Shown: in pieces, positions 1-11,498 of the stretch
How the letters are laid out: each line of letters starts with the position of its first letter
Numbering within the stretch: position 1 is the stretch's first letter
Assembly: GCA_029378245.1 (NCBI GenBank)
Contig: JARKIF010000040.1
Span: 186,001 to 250,000, forward strand
Direction: 5' to 3'
DNA length: 64,000 bases
Origin: Roridomyces roridus
Taxonomy: Eukaryota; Basidiomycota; Agaricomycetes; Agaricales; Mycenaceae
Position numbers and translations under genes: made by a program
The notes under the pieces: model-generated
Seen by the model: only the letters and a program-made list of their open reading frames with translations
What the model was told of the DNA's origin: nothing
Databases searched by the model: none

Positions 1-2355
1 TGCGGCACAGCATCTGAAGGTAGGTTTGATTTGACAAGTTCCCAGACAATGGTCTAACCTCCCTCCCTCTCTTTTAGCTTGCATCAAATCAAGATCAACT
101 CAGGTCTTTTGTTGCAGACACTCTCACACTTGTAACTGCATTCTCCCCTGCCATGCAGTCCAGTGCTCCACATATCTACCTTTCCGCACTTCCTTTTGCC
201 CCCGCACTATCACCCATCAAACAACACTTTGGAAAAACTTTCTCCAGAACTCTCAGACCTCAAACATTGGCGGAAGATTGGCCCAACCGGGACCAGCTTC
301 TGCAGGCTGTTCCCTCTCCCATCTTCACTGTTGATTTGGCACCAGAAAATGTTCACATTGCCTATGGTTGTCTTGACGGTGCAATACGCTTGTGGGATAT
401 TTCTGCAGGTGCTCTTGCCATTCCACCCTTTCGTGGGCATAGTTCAACTGTACGGTCTGTCAAATTCTCACCTTGTGGCTCTTACATTGCTTCGGGTTCT
501 GATGACAAGTCAATCCGTATATGGGATGCAAAAACTGGAGAGACTCTTGTTGGCCCATTGTGGGAACACACTGGTCCCATTTTATGTGTCTGCTTTGCAC
601 CAAATGGGTCACAAATTGTGTCCGCATCTTCTGATTGTTCATTTCAAGTCTGGAATGCTCATACTGGTGAGCATATAGCAGGTCCATTCCCCCATCCTGG
701 TGTTGTACAAGCAGTGGACTTTGCTTCTATGGTGTCCCATGTTGTATCCGGGTGTGATGATGGTAAATTACGCATCTGGAACATAGAGGACTGTTCACTT
801 GTCTGTCCACCCTTGGAAGGCCACGGGGGACCAATATCTTCTGTTCATTTCTCACAGTACTCAGCAGGGGCATATATTGTCTCAGGATCAATGGATCAGA
901 CCATTTGTGTTTGGAATGCAACTACAGGCAATATGGTTGCTGGCCCACTTCTGGGACATACTGGCCCTGTTCACTCAGTTCAATTTTCACCGAACAGTCA
1001 GTATATTGCCTCTGGGTCTGATGACAAAACCGTGTGTGTATGGGATGCTTGCACTGGGACCATCATTGCTGGGCCAACTACAAGGCATGCCGCATCAGTG
1101 ATGTCTGTTGGATTTTCTAGTGATGGTCATACCATTGTTTCTGGATCGACTGATGCAACATTGCGAACATGGGACTCCCAAACCCTGGCGCTTCTTGCAA
1201 CAAATTTCCAGGCTCATCGTAACCAGATCACTTGTATGTCCTTCTCTTCAGATGGGACTTGGATTGCTGCTGCTAGTGACCAAGGAATTCTGGAAATCTG
1301 GGACACCATGACAGGGGAACTGGTAACGGGTCCCATCCAGGCACACTTGAAATACATCAATTCCATCTGCTTTTCCTCAAAATATGCACATATTGCATCG
1401 GCATCTGATGATCAAACCATCTCCGTCTGGAATGCACAGAGTGGACAATGTATTGTTGGGCCATTACAAGAACACACAGCAGATGTGAATTCTGTTGATT
1501 TTTCGCCCGATGGTTCTGAACGTCTCGCTTCGGGACACAGTGATGGCATAATCTGTGTGTGGGATAGTAATGCAGGAACCATTGTTGCTGGTCCATTCAG
1601 GGCTCCTGGTGCCGGTGAGATCAACACTGTCCGCTTCTCCCCAGATGGAGTGAGGATTATCTCTGCAGATTCCAGTGGATTTATTCGGATATGTGACTCC
1701 GAAACAGGTTTCATAATCCTGGGCATCCCAAATCTTGGGTTTTTGAATTGTCTTGATATCAGCCCAAATGGCTGGTATATTGCAGCTGGACTGGGCAGCA
1801 CATTAGGCATTTGGGATGGAACATCAGGAACACTTATTGAGACCTTCTCTGTACTTCCTATTGCACAGGCCAGATTTCAACAGTGTGTTTCTCACCAGAC
1901 AGCACCCTGGTTGCTTTTGGTTGCACAGATAGCACAGTGTGTGTCCGAAATCTGCAGGCCCAGAATCCGTCCGAAACATTGGCATTCCATGGCCACAATA
2001 GTTTTGTGTCCTCTGTGAAATTCTTGCCCACCAGCTCCAAGCAAGTGGCATCTGCTTCGGGAGATGGCACAATCAGATTCTGGGAGGTTGGCAATAATTT
2101 AATTCCCGTTTCCCTGCTGATCATGCTCTCAAGATGACTCCAACATCCACTGGAAATCCTCTGGAAGATTTGCTAGTCATTGATGGCAACTGGATCCTGA
2201 ACTCTGCTGGGGAACCTTTGTTCTGGACACCTCCCTGGGTTGCTCGTGGACTTTACATGCCACAAAACTTGCTCATCATAGGTGCCAAACGCACAACGAA
2301 ATTGGACCTTGCTCACTTTGTTCACGGCACTGAATGGCAGAATGTGTGGAAGTAG
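1..2355 (+). pseudogene. 3' part of a NACHT-WD40 (NLR-like) gene, frame-broken
   Basis: This is the WD40 half of a STAND/NLR-like protein; the NACHT half would lie left of the window. A 58-nt intron (20-77) joins the short exon 1-19 to the WD40 exon from 78, exactly matching the intron position in the full-length paralogue at 11.5-16.7 kb. The shared start is SALPFAP in both. I count 14 WD40 repeats, each ending in WD, WN or similar. The reading frame breaks near 1860-1885, inside repeat 13, and again near 2095-2100. After each break the homology to the paralogue continues in another frame, ending in the conserved tail LFWTPPW...KLDLAHFVHGTEW. Two one-base shifts point to a pseudogene rather than to introns, but sequencing error cannot be excluded. 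CpG is scarce here compared with the intact paralogue. Confidence 0.8.
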
Positions 2356-2497
2356 GTGCTTTGTAGATTTGAAAAATGGGTAGGGAATCTTTGACCAATA
2401 TTTTTTTGTCTACAAATGTGCCTTGATAATGCTCTTTCACAAAAAGTTCTAGATATCCTGTCAAAAACAATTTTGGTCTGCAAGATCAACGTGAAAC

Positions 2498-3664
2498 TCA
2501 CCATTTGGAAGTACACCTCAGAATCCCCCGCGCATGAGTGAGCGGCATACGCTCGTTCACATCCGTTGGAATGGATTGCGCACCATGCAGACGAACCACC
2601 CGAAGATTCCGGAATTTCGGCGTCGCAAGAGTGCCGTCGATCAAGTCGTACGGGATCGGGTCGGTGTCGGAGATTCGGTACACGTACACCTCGAGGCTTT
2701 GCAAATCCTGTGAAGTGATCATGGAAAAGATGGCTGGCAGGTGTGCAGCGACTATACACTCCACACGGAGGTCCCGGAGCACAGTGGCGTGGCGGAGGAT
2801 CTGGGGCGGTTCTGTAATGCATCAGGAAACGAGTACTTATTCGAGGAGGGGAATCTCACCATCAGCGGCAGAGCGAAGGTGCAAGCGCTCGAAAGCTTGG
2901 CCCGCACGTTTGGCGTAGGCGTTCAAAGACGCCCAACCAGCACTGTCCAATGGAGAGACCTCCAGAGACTTGATAACGGGGACGGTCGGAAGCGACATGA
3001 GCCAACGGAAAAACCTATGAACGCGCGAATGGACCCCGCTAAGGTCCAAAGTGTGCAAATTCTCCGGGAAGGACTGCGAGGGCTCCTCCTCCTCGTCATC
3101 GTCATCTTCCGATAAGATGTATATTTCGTCCGTGATTTTGAAAACCTCCAGAGCAGGAAGGGATGCCAAGATCCCTGTGAGCAGGTCCAGAGGGATACGC
3201 GTCTCGAAAAACGACGTCAAGACGAAGGAAGTGAGAGAGCCGCATTGGGCCCCCATAATAGGAAGGTGCTTGTCGAAGAAACTGGTGTATGAGACGCACT
3301 CGTCGTCAAGATCCTCCGACTCCGCGTATGGAATGGTGACCGTCATACTGGTCAAGTTGACGCACTCCTGCAGCTTGGTGAGATGCTCCCGCCGATACCG
3401 CTGCTCTTCATTGAAGTCCAATTCGAAGCTCTTGACCATCGAGAGAAGAGGGAATGCAGAGGTCTCGACGAGGTCGACGAAAGTCTCGAGGTCGGACCCA
3501 GGGAAGGCAATAGCTTCGAACAGATGGAGGCGACTTCGCTGGGCCCAGCTTCGACATACGAGTCCGCAGTTTGCGATGGATGACGGCACGCCCTGGTCGC
3601 CGTCGTCTAGCTCGGCCACTTGATCCAAGACGAGGTCCGTAAGTTCCTGCGAAAGGTTCCGCAT
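2498..3664 (-). CDS. F-box-like protein
   Basis: The start at 3664 gives MRNLSQELTDLVLDQV followed by a CRSWAQR-type helix, the usual opening of basidiomycete F-box-like proteins, which are presumed substrate adaptors of SCF ubiquitin ligases. The rest is leucine-rich, with an acidic run (SEDDDDEEEEP). The frame seems to stop near 2837. A 48-nt intron at 2812-2859 (GTGAGA...TTACAG) removes two in-frame stops and restores a continuous product ...RSAAD-EPPQILRHATVLRDL.... The second exon ends with TSKW at 2498; a GTGAGT at that point could be another donor, so the 3' end is uncertain. The gene is convergent with the decayed NLR gene on the other strand. Confidence 0.65.
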
Positions 3665-6090
3665 TCTGGTCGTGTAGCATGATTAGCCCCACATTCAAGC
3701 TTGTACAAGCACGTACTCTTGTGCTCGGAGAAGATGGGAGTCAGAAGTCAAGTCGCAAAAGCGAGAACAAATAAATTCGGTCCCGGGTAACATACAAAAG
3801 AACCAGGAACGCGATGATGGACGGCTCTGACATCGGCAGTGGTATCTGGTCAACTACACAGGCCGTCTCGATGCGGAAGCTGAGCTACGCAGATAAAAGC
3901 TCCATCCCACTCTGGTATCGGTGCGCTGGCTCTCCGAAAACAGCACTCAAAGTATCCCTGCCTGCAGCCCTCCCCGCCACCTGCTCGGGACATGCCATCG
4001 CGTTTTTGAAGGAAAGAGAGGAAAGGAGAATGTACCCATCCCGCCGGCGATGGTACTCCTCCACGTACGAGCCACCCACCCGGCCTATCCTTTCACCCAC
4101 CCTCGCAAAAGACGCTCATGACTCCCGCAGCACTCCGGAACCGCAACTCACGACCGTTCCCGCCGACTGTCTGCTTGCGGCATGTGATAATGCTCGCTCC
4201 CAGGAGCCACACCCGCACGCGAGGAAACGCAAAGGCCTCTACAGGGCATGAGGCACCTCACGCATTACATGCAGACGACGATGCCACTAGCGACGAGCCG
4301 GAGCTGCCATTGATGCGATACAAGGTGCAGCACGGTCGCTGAGGGCGGCTCGTTAGAACGACCGACTACCAGCATGACGAGCGCGGGCAATATAAGCTGG
4401 CGTCAGGTTGGCGGCCGCAGTGACCCAAAGTCCGCGACGACGAGGGAGGACGTGATGTGGTCGACGCAGGAGGTGCGTGCGAGGGGGAGGAGCGGGGCAA
4501 AGCAATGATCAAGTCGACGGCAATTGCTCTCCGTACACGGATGCCGATGAGACGATGATGATGCTACATAATCGTCTGAGAGGAGGAGCGACGAAGGCTA
4601 GCACGAGCCGATGGATACACCGGGGCTCGTCCATGGCAGGTGCAGGGAATCGGAAGGAGGAGGAGGGCGCCGGCTAGATGAGAGGACTGCGTGGCATCCC
4701 TCCTCCGAATCTAGGACCAGCATTGACGCAGCGCAAGTACTCGCGGGGCCGGGGGCCGGTCGCAATATCCACGCTGGCCAATGAAAGAAGGGTGCATGGT
4801 GGGTCATGGGTGACGTGCCCAGGCCCACGGATGAAGTGAGCGCGAGGAGAATGTGAGAGGGCAGGAGCGTGATGAGCAACGGCAGATGTCGGTGGCACCA
4901 TATGCGTGCGGGCCACAAAGACGTCGGACCTATGTAACCCATGCACCGCCCACGAAAGGCCGACGTGCCGAAGATGGATGTCTTCAGCCATGGGGAGGCG
5001 ACGTACGTCGGGAGCGTGATCTGGGCACAGTTAAGCCGCAGCGCAACGAACGAAGGGGATTATCACACCTGCACATGGCTGGCTTAGAGAGCCGTGACCG
5101 TCATCCACCGAGCGCAGCCCGACATTGGGAGATCATAATGCCGACAGCGATGACCTGAAGGATGCAGATATGCAGCATTCCTGCGCAGTCGGATGACGGG
5201 TGAAATCTGGGATGTACCGTGAGGAAGGAGCGGGACGGGAGAGGCGTAACACATACCTCGCTGGGCAAGTCACCGATTGCCAGGATCCACAGGTCTTGCA
5301 GCTGCTCCTGGACCTCCCTTGGGTCTCCCCAGCTGACGATCAGAGTTGCCACGTGCTGGCACCCGTGGCGGGCAGTAGCGAGTCGTCGAGACGAAGGACC
5401 GTTTCGGATGAGAGCTCGTTTGAGGGAGGGAAGGAAGGCGGCAAGACGGAAAGAGCATTTCGAGGGGTTTGGGAGACAGAGCTGGGTTTTCAATGGATGA
5501 AAGGTGGCGAGACTCGTGTATAGCGGTCAAGAGGGCCTGGGTGCGCTCCTACAGGCCACGCCACGTCTGCCGGCAGCGAGCGGAGGAAGAAGAGAGTGAG
5601 TATTCCCGCCGACTGACAAAGAGCTACGCCGTGGTCGAAAGCCAGGCTCCACGGGTACAGTCTTCCTATAGACATGAGAAGCCAACGAGAAGCTGTATTC
5701 AGTCACACACCTGAGTGTCAGACGAGATGGCATCCGATTCTTCAGTCTCCTCCTTGGCCAGCCATCCCGACAATGCGCCCGCAAGAGATTCTAGTCAGTC
5801 GTCAGGATGCGGCCTGCAGCAATGTCGGGCTACGTATTGGAAGCGTGAACGCGCGCACGTCGTTGAAGCATTGGGCGCGCACGAAGGGGTGGAGCGTCGG
5901 CGTTGTCGGCCAGTGACTTGGCGTGTGATCGACGGTGATGTCAGCCCGCAAAGTCCGAGAGCTCTTGATCTTGACCGTGATGTTGCTCATGGCTCACGTT
6001 GACCCAGCGACTCAGCTCTGAATCCGACACACAACTATTCAGTCGACGGCCTTCGCAAGAACAGCGGCTATGGTTCCAACTATGACATGA
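3665..6090. other. spacer, no supportable gene
   Basis: About 2.4 kb of GC-rich sequence. It has only short, compositionally odd open frames on both strands, and none shows a recognisable domain, a repeat pattern or a convincing exon chain. I see nothing in it. Confidence 0.5.
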
Positions 6091-6114
6091 ACCTGTCCTG
6101 TTCAATGCTATTGG

Positions 6115-6540
6115 CTGCAACCTTCAGTCCTTCTCAGCAACACGACGCTTGCAATTGCCTTGGATTGATTCTACGCTCTTCTAGTCTGGTTCATCTCTCA
6201 TACCTTCTAACCCAACTCGCACGATGTACCGCCCTGGCACGACTTGGGCAGAGGGATTCTGATCGCAGCAGAGTACCTTTCCATTGGACAGCTAGTGCTC
6301 ACAATCATTGCCCAGTTCTCAGACTCCCGATGGCCATTGGTTACAGCTTCGAGTACTTGGTTCTCAGCAACAGGGCGCTTGCGATTGCTACCATCTTCTA
6401 GTCCGGTTCATCGCGCTCCAATAGCTTTTCGCCCAAATTGGACATCCACTACTCACACGATGTACCGCAGTCTGGCAGAGGGAACCTATCCCATTTTCTC
6501 GCCGGACGGCTAACAATCATGGCCCGTTTTGTGCGGCGGG
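6115..6540. repeat. two-copy tandem duplication of about 230 bp
   Basis: Matched blocks recur at an offset of about 220-236 bp. TCAGCAACA..GCGCTTGC-type sequence lies near 6134 and 6364, CTTCTAGTC(T/C)GGTTCATC near 6177 and 6394, CACGATGTACCGC near 6220 and 6456, and CAGACTCCCGA near 6320 and 6553. The copies have diverged. They lie just upstream of the seven-helix membrane protein gene and may have been part of its promoter. Confidence 0.6.
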
Positions 6541-6772
6541 TCATTGAAACTCAGACTCCCGAAACCAGCTTCCCACCGCTGTTCGCGATTATATTTTTAT
6601 TGAGGTGAGCTGGGTCTGTCTCACTTACCCGCATCGCAACTCCCGCATCTCTGACCGACACCCGCGTTTATAGACATAATCATTGTTCATTGTTCATAAT
6701 TAATCATACTTCTGAGACTGAAGCACATATAATCGCCTTTCGTTTCCACAACGTCAAGAGCTGTCCCGCGTC

Positions 6773-7920
6773 ATGTCGTCCACAGAGGATCTCATTTTCA
6801 CCTTTGGCGAGATTATCTATCGCAACACTGTCCCGCATTGTGTCGGATTCACCTTCTATGGTGAGATCCATTCGTTCTAACTGCATATCGCTGACGTTTG
6901 TTGTCCCAGGCATCTATCTCATATTCTTCTGCGCATACCTGTCGCTCGCAAGGTACGTCGTTTGAATTTTAAAGAACTACTCTAACACTCCCGCTATCAG
7001 TCGCAGCCCTCTCCAGTCCCGAGGCTCCAAAATTCTTCTCGCAGCCATGATCCTTCTATTCCTGTCGTCCACCGGCCAATTCGTCTTGGACATGACCTTC
7101 AGTCTCGAACAGATCAAAGGATACCTCATGTGGACGCAGATACCCCTCCCGGATCGTCGCGATTTGTGGGATGCCAAATATGAAGCTATATTCGTTTTGG
7201 AACGATGGCCCATGGCGATCAACGTACGACGGTGTATTCAGGTCGTAGCCAAGCATTCTAACCTCCGTCCACAGTTCATGATTTCCGACCTCATAGTAAT
7301 CTGGCGGGCATCCGTATTATACACTTCCCGACGGCGCGTGCAGGCGATGCTGTGGACCGTGGCTGCTGCAGATGTCGGTGCGTCAGCCGCTTCCCCGAGT
7401 TTCAAATTCCTGACTGACAGTTACACGCAGCTCTCTGGATTGCTGCCGGTATCGTGACCAGTCGAGATGCATCGCAGCGCAGCCGTGACCCTCAGACCGA
7501 CGAGGTGCTGAACGCCGTGAGCAATTTTATATCATTAGGAACCAATCTTGTTGGAACCGGCGCCATCTTCGTACGCGGATGGTAAGATGATTGTTTTTCA
7601 TCTTGCTTCAATTCAAACTACGCGCACCACAGGCAGCAGAAGAAGCTCATGACTGAAGTCGTAGGAAAATGGCGAGGAGACGTTCCCCGTATACTACACA
7701 TTCTCGTCGAGACGGGAAGCATGTGGGCGATCGTTCAGGTGCGTGGATTGGTCTCCACATGGGCACAATGGACGACACCTTTTAGGTCGTGTTCGCCGTA
7801 CTGCAGCAAACCGATCCAGCAAACTTTACACCCCTCGATATGGCTGTCGCCGTGATCGGCAAAGCCGCACTCTACCTCGCTATGTGTTTCATACTACCCG
7901 TCCTCATCTTCTTGTACTAA
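6773..7920 (+). CDS. seven-helix-type integral membrane protein, early stop
   Basis: Seven exons join cleanly: 6773-6860, 6910-6952, 7001-7223, 7275-7377, 7431-7581, 7633-7738 and 7786 onward, all with GT...AG introns of about 47-53 nt and consistent phases. The product has several hydrophobic helices (GIYLIFFCAYLSLA, ILLAAMILLFLSS, LYLAMCFILPVLIFLY) and a DLIVIWRASVLY segment. This resembles a large family of uncharacterised seven-helix proteins in Agaricomycetes. The frame meets TAA at 7918-7920, yet the same frame stays open to 8157 and encodes the expected last stretch (ILPTVTVILVRL) and a polar tail. The stop is therefore probably a nonsense mutation that removes the C-terminus. The exact substrate or ligand is unknown. 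Confidence 0.6.
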
Positions 7921-8776
7921 TGGAACTTCAAGGCAATCCTCCCGACAGTGACCGTCATCCTAGTCCGCTTGAAGCCGTCCGGAGACCATGGTGCTCGCGA
8001 GGTTCCAGCTGCCGTCGCAACCGATAGGCAGCTTTCAACTCTACGGTTCGAACATAACACCACTCAGCATGGCGGAGAAGACGGCGGTACTATGCTCGTA
8101 ACTGTAACTTCAGCTGTGCGCGAATCAGGGCCAGCCAAGGTAGAACAGATTGTTTGAGTTCGGAACTTGGGACAATGTATCGTCCTTCGAATACTCGCAG
8201 TAAATTGGATCAATCAATACCCTCACCAACTGAGATACAATTTAGACAATGCAGGAGCGAATTCCGCGGGTTTGTAAGCCACGCGACTAGCCGCAAAGCG
8301 TAAGAGAAGTAGAGGTCACGTAGCGGGTTGGTGTTTGCGCGTATTTACTACCTTCTTCTCTTCCCTTCCACCACCACCATGGCAGCCAGTCACCCGCTTT
8401 TCACCCCCCAGTCGCGCAACAGCCCTGCTGAGCCACTCTTCAAAATCGACCCCTCGCTCAGCGCCATGGAAAATTTGACAGCTCTGATGAACAAACTCGA
8501 GGCGCTCTGCGAGGAGTCGGAGGCTAGTCGGCTAGGGCTTCACCCCCAGTGAAAACGCGGTCGGTTCAAACGAGATCAAACGGGAATCAAAGGCAAAATG
8601 TCAAGTTAGCCGAGCTCAAAGGCGATTAAACAGGATTGAACGAGAAAGCCACATGCATTCGCTCCCTTTTTCCCGTTCATTCCCACTCTGTCCGGCAGCT
8701 TGAGGTGGGTGGGTGCACTCATTTGACGTGGGACGTGTGGACAACAAGGCCACGTAGCAGTCCCGTGACCGCACCT

Positions 8777-8803
8777 TTCTCTTCTTCTTCTTCTTCTTCT
8801 TCT
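8777..8803. repeat. CTT microsatellite
   Basis: About eight CTT units lie inside the DNA transposon. They read as a serine run on one strand and a glutamate run on the other. Both of those frames are artefacts. Confidence 0.8.
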
Positions 8804-9822
8804 AAGTCCTCCTCTCCTGCTAGTGACCGTCTCGCCCTCTCCGCTGCGGGTCCTCCTGCCCCAATCACTCTCCGCCTCGGGTCCTCCTGCTCTACCTCTG
8901 CTGGTCCCACCTCTCTCCCACCACACCCGAATTACCCTGCGACCGTCGTCGACGTAGAGATGGGCTTGTATTTTCCTCGCAGTATGTGATGGTGCCTACT
9001 GGGAGTAGCGCTCTTCTGACGAATCTTCCCGGAGACAGATGTCCACATGGCCTGCCCTTTAGCACGACGACACGCCGATCTCGCCTCCCGCGACCACGCC
9101 TGTGACCATGGGAACGGTGCCGCCTCCTCTCGCTAACATCCACCAGCCACTGCCCCGAGCAGAGATCGTGCTTCCCACTCCTCCTGCAGCCGTGCGATAC
9201 CCTGCCAGCGCCCTGTATGTACCCGCTTGGCACCATTCTGCTTTTCATTCCTCATCGTCATCTCCAGTGCGTTGGCTCCGTCGGCGACATGCCGCCGCGA
9301 CAAGCGTCCTGTAACCCCTCGCCATCTCACTTCTCCTTACTCACCATCATCTCCAGTGTGTCATCGCGTTTCTCTCCGTCCTCCGTTGCCCGGTCACTCG
9401 TTTGTGGCCAAGGGCAACCCCGAAGCCTCAATCGAAGCCAGGTATGTTGATCCTCTTTTGAATGATTTGACGCCACTTACTCGTTTACTCCAGAAACATT
9501 GCTCTATGCGGCTACCTCGGGTGGGCTGCCCGACCCCAGTGTTCTCACTATGGGACTGTGGTCCGCTGCTATCCACGGTATCTGTGCGCTTTCGTCGAGC
9601 TTGACGAGGCTGGGCAACGACTGCCAGCGGCGGTGGGTGGATGAATCGGGGGACCGGGCTATTCCAAACCAAAAATGTATTACCTTAGCACAAATTTGAA
9701 TCCCTTTTAATCCTATTCGTTCACTGGCTGTCTCGAGAAGAATCCCATTTGATCCCTATGAAGGCCCTTGGTGGACAAAAGGTGTTTTCTTGTTGCCACC
9801 ACCATCATTTCCGTGACATCTT

Positions 9823-10510
9823 CGAAGATCTTGCAAGATTTGGCAAGACTTTCCAGTTTGTTCAAGATCTTGGAAGATATTGGATGATTGTTGACTTGCC
9901 CTGGCATTATTTGACTATCATCTTGCAAGATCTTGTGAATTTTCCTCCCTTCAAGACCTTGAAAGTTTGTGCAAGTTCCGCTCATTTATTTTGAGGCCAC
10001 TGATTTGCAGCGAATGTTCAAAGATTTTGAAGGATTGAAAGTCAAAATATGGTACATCAAGTCTAATAGGGATGCAAGATCTCACCAGAGTTGGTGGTGC
10101 TGTGGTGACCGAGTTCAAGCCATTACTGTGGTCAATCATTTTATGTTGGAGGGCACAAAAGTGGGATCTATCAGTTTCCTGGCGGTTCGGCTGCCCGCGG
10201 ATCAACAGCCTGAGTGGGTGGCAATCATAAAATCAGTGATTGCCATGTGGGATTTGCTCCGACACTTGCGCCCTTTAACCTTCCAAGATCTTGTGACACA
10301 CCAGAGAATTTGTGATTCCAGTGTCAATTTTTTATCTTTTCCCATTTGTTGTCTGACTTACAAGATCTTGCATCCTTGCAATGCAGGAAACATCATCTGA
10401 ACCCTGCTTGAAATACCACATTGTGCAAAAACTAGCAAGATATCAATGGATGTTGCAAGAACCTGATTCAAGTTTCAAAATAAGCCAAATCTTTCAAGAT
10501 CTTGAGACTT
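9823..10510. repeat. dispersed palindrome CAAGATCTTG
   Basis: The 10-bp palindrome CAAGATCTTG or a one-base variant occurs at least six times: near 9828, 9873, 9927, 10284, 10360 and 10495. Related half-sites (CAAGACCTTG, GCAAGATCTC) lie between. The stretch is CpG-poor and lies inside the DNA transposon. It may be an older nested element or a set of protein-binding sites. Confidence 0.6.
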
Positions 10511-11498
10511 TTGTTGAGATTTGAAGAAAGAACCACACATCCCTGCACAATTCCAGGTTTTGTCCACCAAGGACCCTCAAAGATCCCACTTGATCCAGAC
10601 CCTGCCGACAGGTGTGTGTTGCAGGCTAGGATCAAAACAGATAAAAATCACTCGCTCCGGTTTAAGCACTCTTGACCGCTCGGCTACTGACTTTTTCGTG
10701 TTTGAAACGGTATCAAACGGGATTCCATGTTGGCAGGCTGACATATCCCGTTTGATACTGTTTTCATCTCGTTTGAACCCACTGCGTTTTCACTGGGCTT
10801 CACCCATCGTAACCCGTACTCGAGCTCACGCAATGTTCCAGTCGCTAAAGGACAAGCGTCAGTCCGCGCACGATGCCATTGGATTAATCGAAAAGACGTC
10901 GGGGTTGGAGGAGAAAATGAAAATGTACTCGGACCTCGCACCGGTATTCAAATCCTTGACGGGGGACTTGACGGTGCGTACGCTGCGTCCATCTTACTGA
11001 TCATGATGTCCCTTATACACACACCCAGAGAAGACGCCAGGAGATCTCAGCCTTGCGGAAACTCTTGCCCATCCTCGAACATCAAGTCTATTCCCACCGC
11101 CGCGACGTCCCCGACTTGTTCTGGGGAATCCCCAACACCCAAAGCGTGCCTAACAGCAAGAGAGAGCGCAGAGTGAGGAACAGGGAGAGGTGGAGATGGA
11201 GGGATATGACGAAGGCAAGGGTGAGAGCAATATATAGGCCAAGTGCAACGGCATGGAGGAGCTTATTGCTTCGAACCTCATGTTCGTGGTTTTGAATTCG
11301 CGGCTGGCGGAAGAGGTGTCGCAACTGGAGAGAGATGTAGGGATGTAAGTTTCTCGGACGAAAACACCGGTCCGATATTTCTTGTCAAAATTGTCATCTT
11401 GCAGCTCGTATAAACTTCCTTGCATTGAGTATCGATATTCTGTACGCATATCGTGCTTCCTCTTGGCTTCCTCTCCACCTCAAACACAGCAAATCGTC

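Larger units (their letters stand above)
8546..10796. mobile_element. 2.25-kb DNA transposon, non-autonomous
   Basis: Terminal inverted repeats of about 31 bp start CCAGTGAAAACGC at the left end and finish GCGTTTTCACTGG at the right, with two mismatches over the 31 bases. The 9-bp sequence GCTTCACCC occurs directly outside each end (8537-8545 and 10797-10805) and is the target-site duplication; 8 bp is possible because of a run of C. Subterminal TCAAACGGG motifs occur near both ends. No transposase-like reading frame is visible, so the element needs a helper. CAGTG ends with an 8-bp duplication would suggest hAT, and 9 bp would suggest a Mutator-like element; I cannot decide between them. Confidence 0.8.
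8379..11153 (+). pseudogene. small helical protein gene split by a DNA transposon
   Basis: The left piece starts at 8379 (MAASHPLFTPQSRNS...) and ends at 8545 where the mobile element begins. After the element, the sequence resumes at 10797 with a helical stretch (MFQSLKDKRQSAHDAIGL...). A probable intron from 10975 rejoins it to KTPGDLSLAETLAHP, ending near 11153. The two pieces are in different frames across the target duplication, so either an intron existed there or a base has been lost since. I do not recognise the protein. The disruption is inferred from the element's target duplication; that the two sides were one gene is likely but unproven. Confidence 0.4.

Noticed and set aside
5101..5930. 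Several overlapping 80-130 codon frames
   Set aside because: All six frames are similarly open in GC-rich DNA, with no domain, repeat or splice chain to single one out.
8636..8989. Serine-rich or glutamate-rich protein
   Set aside because: The frame is carried by a CTT microsatellite inside the DNA transposon and has no other coding signal.
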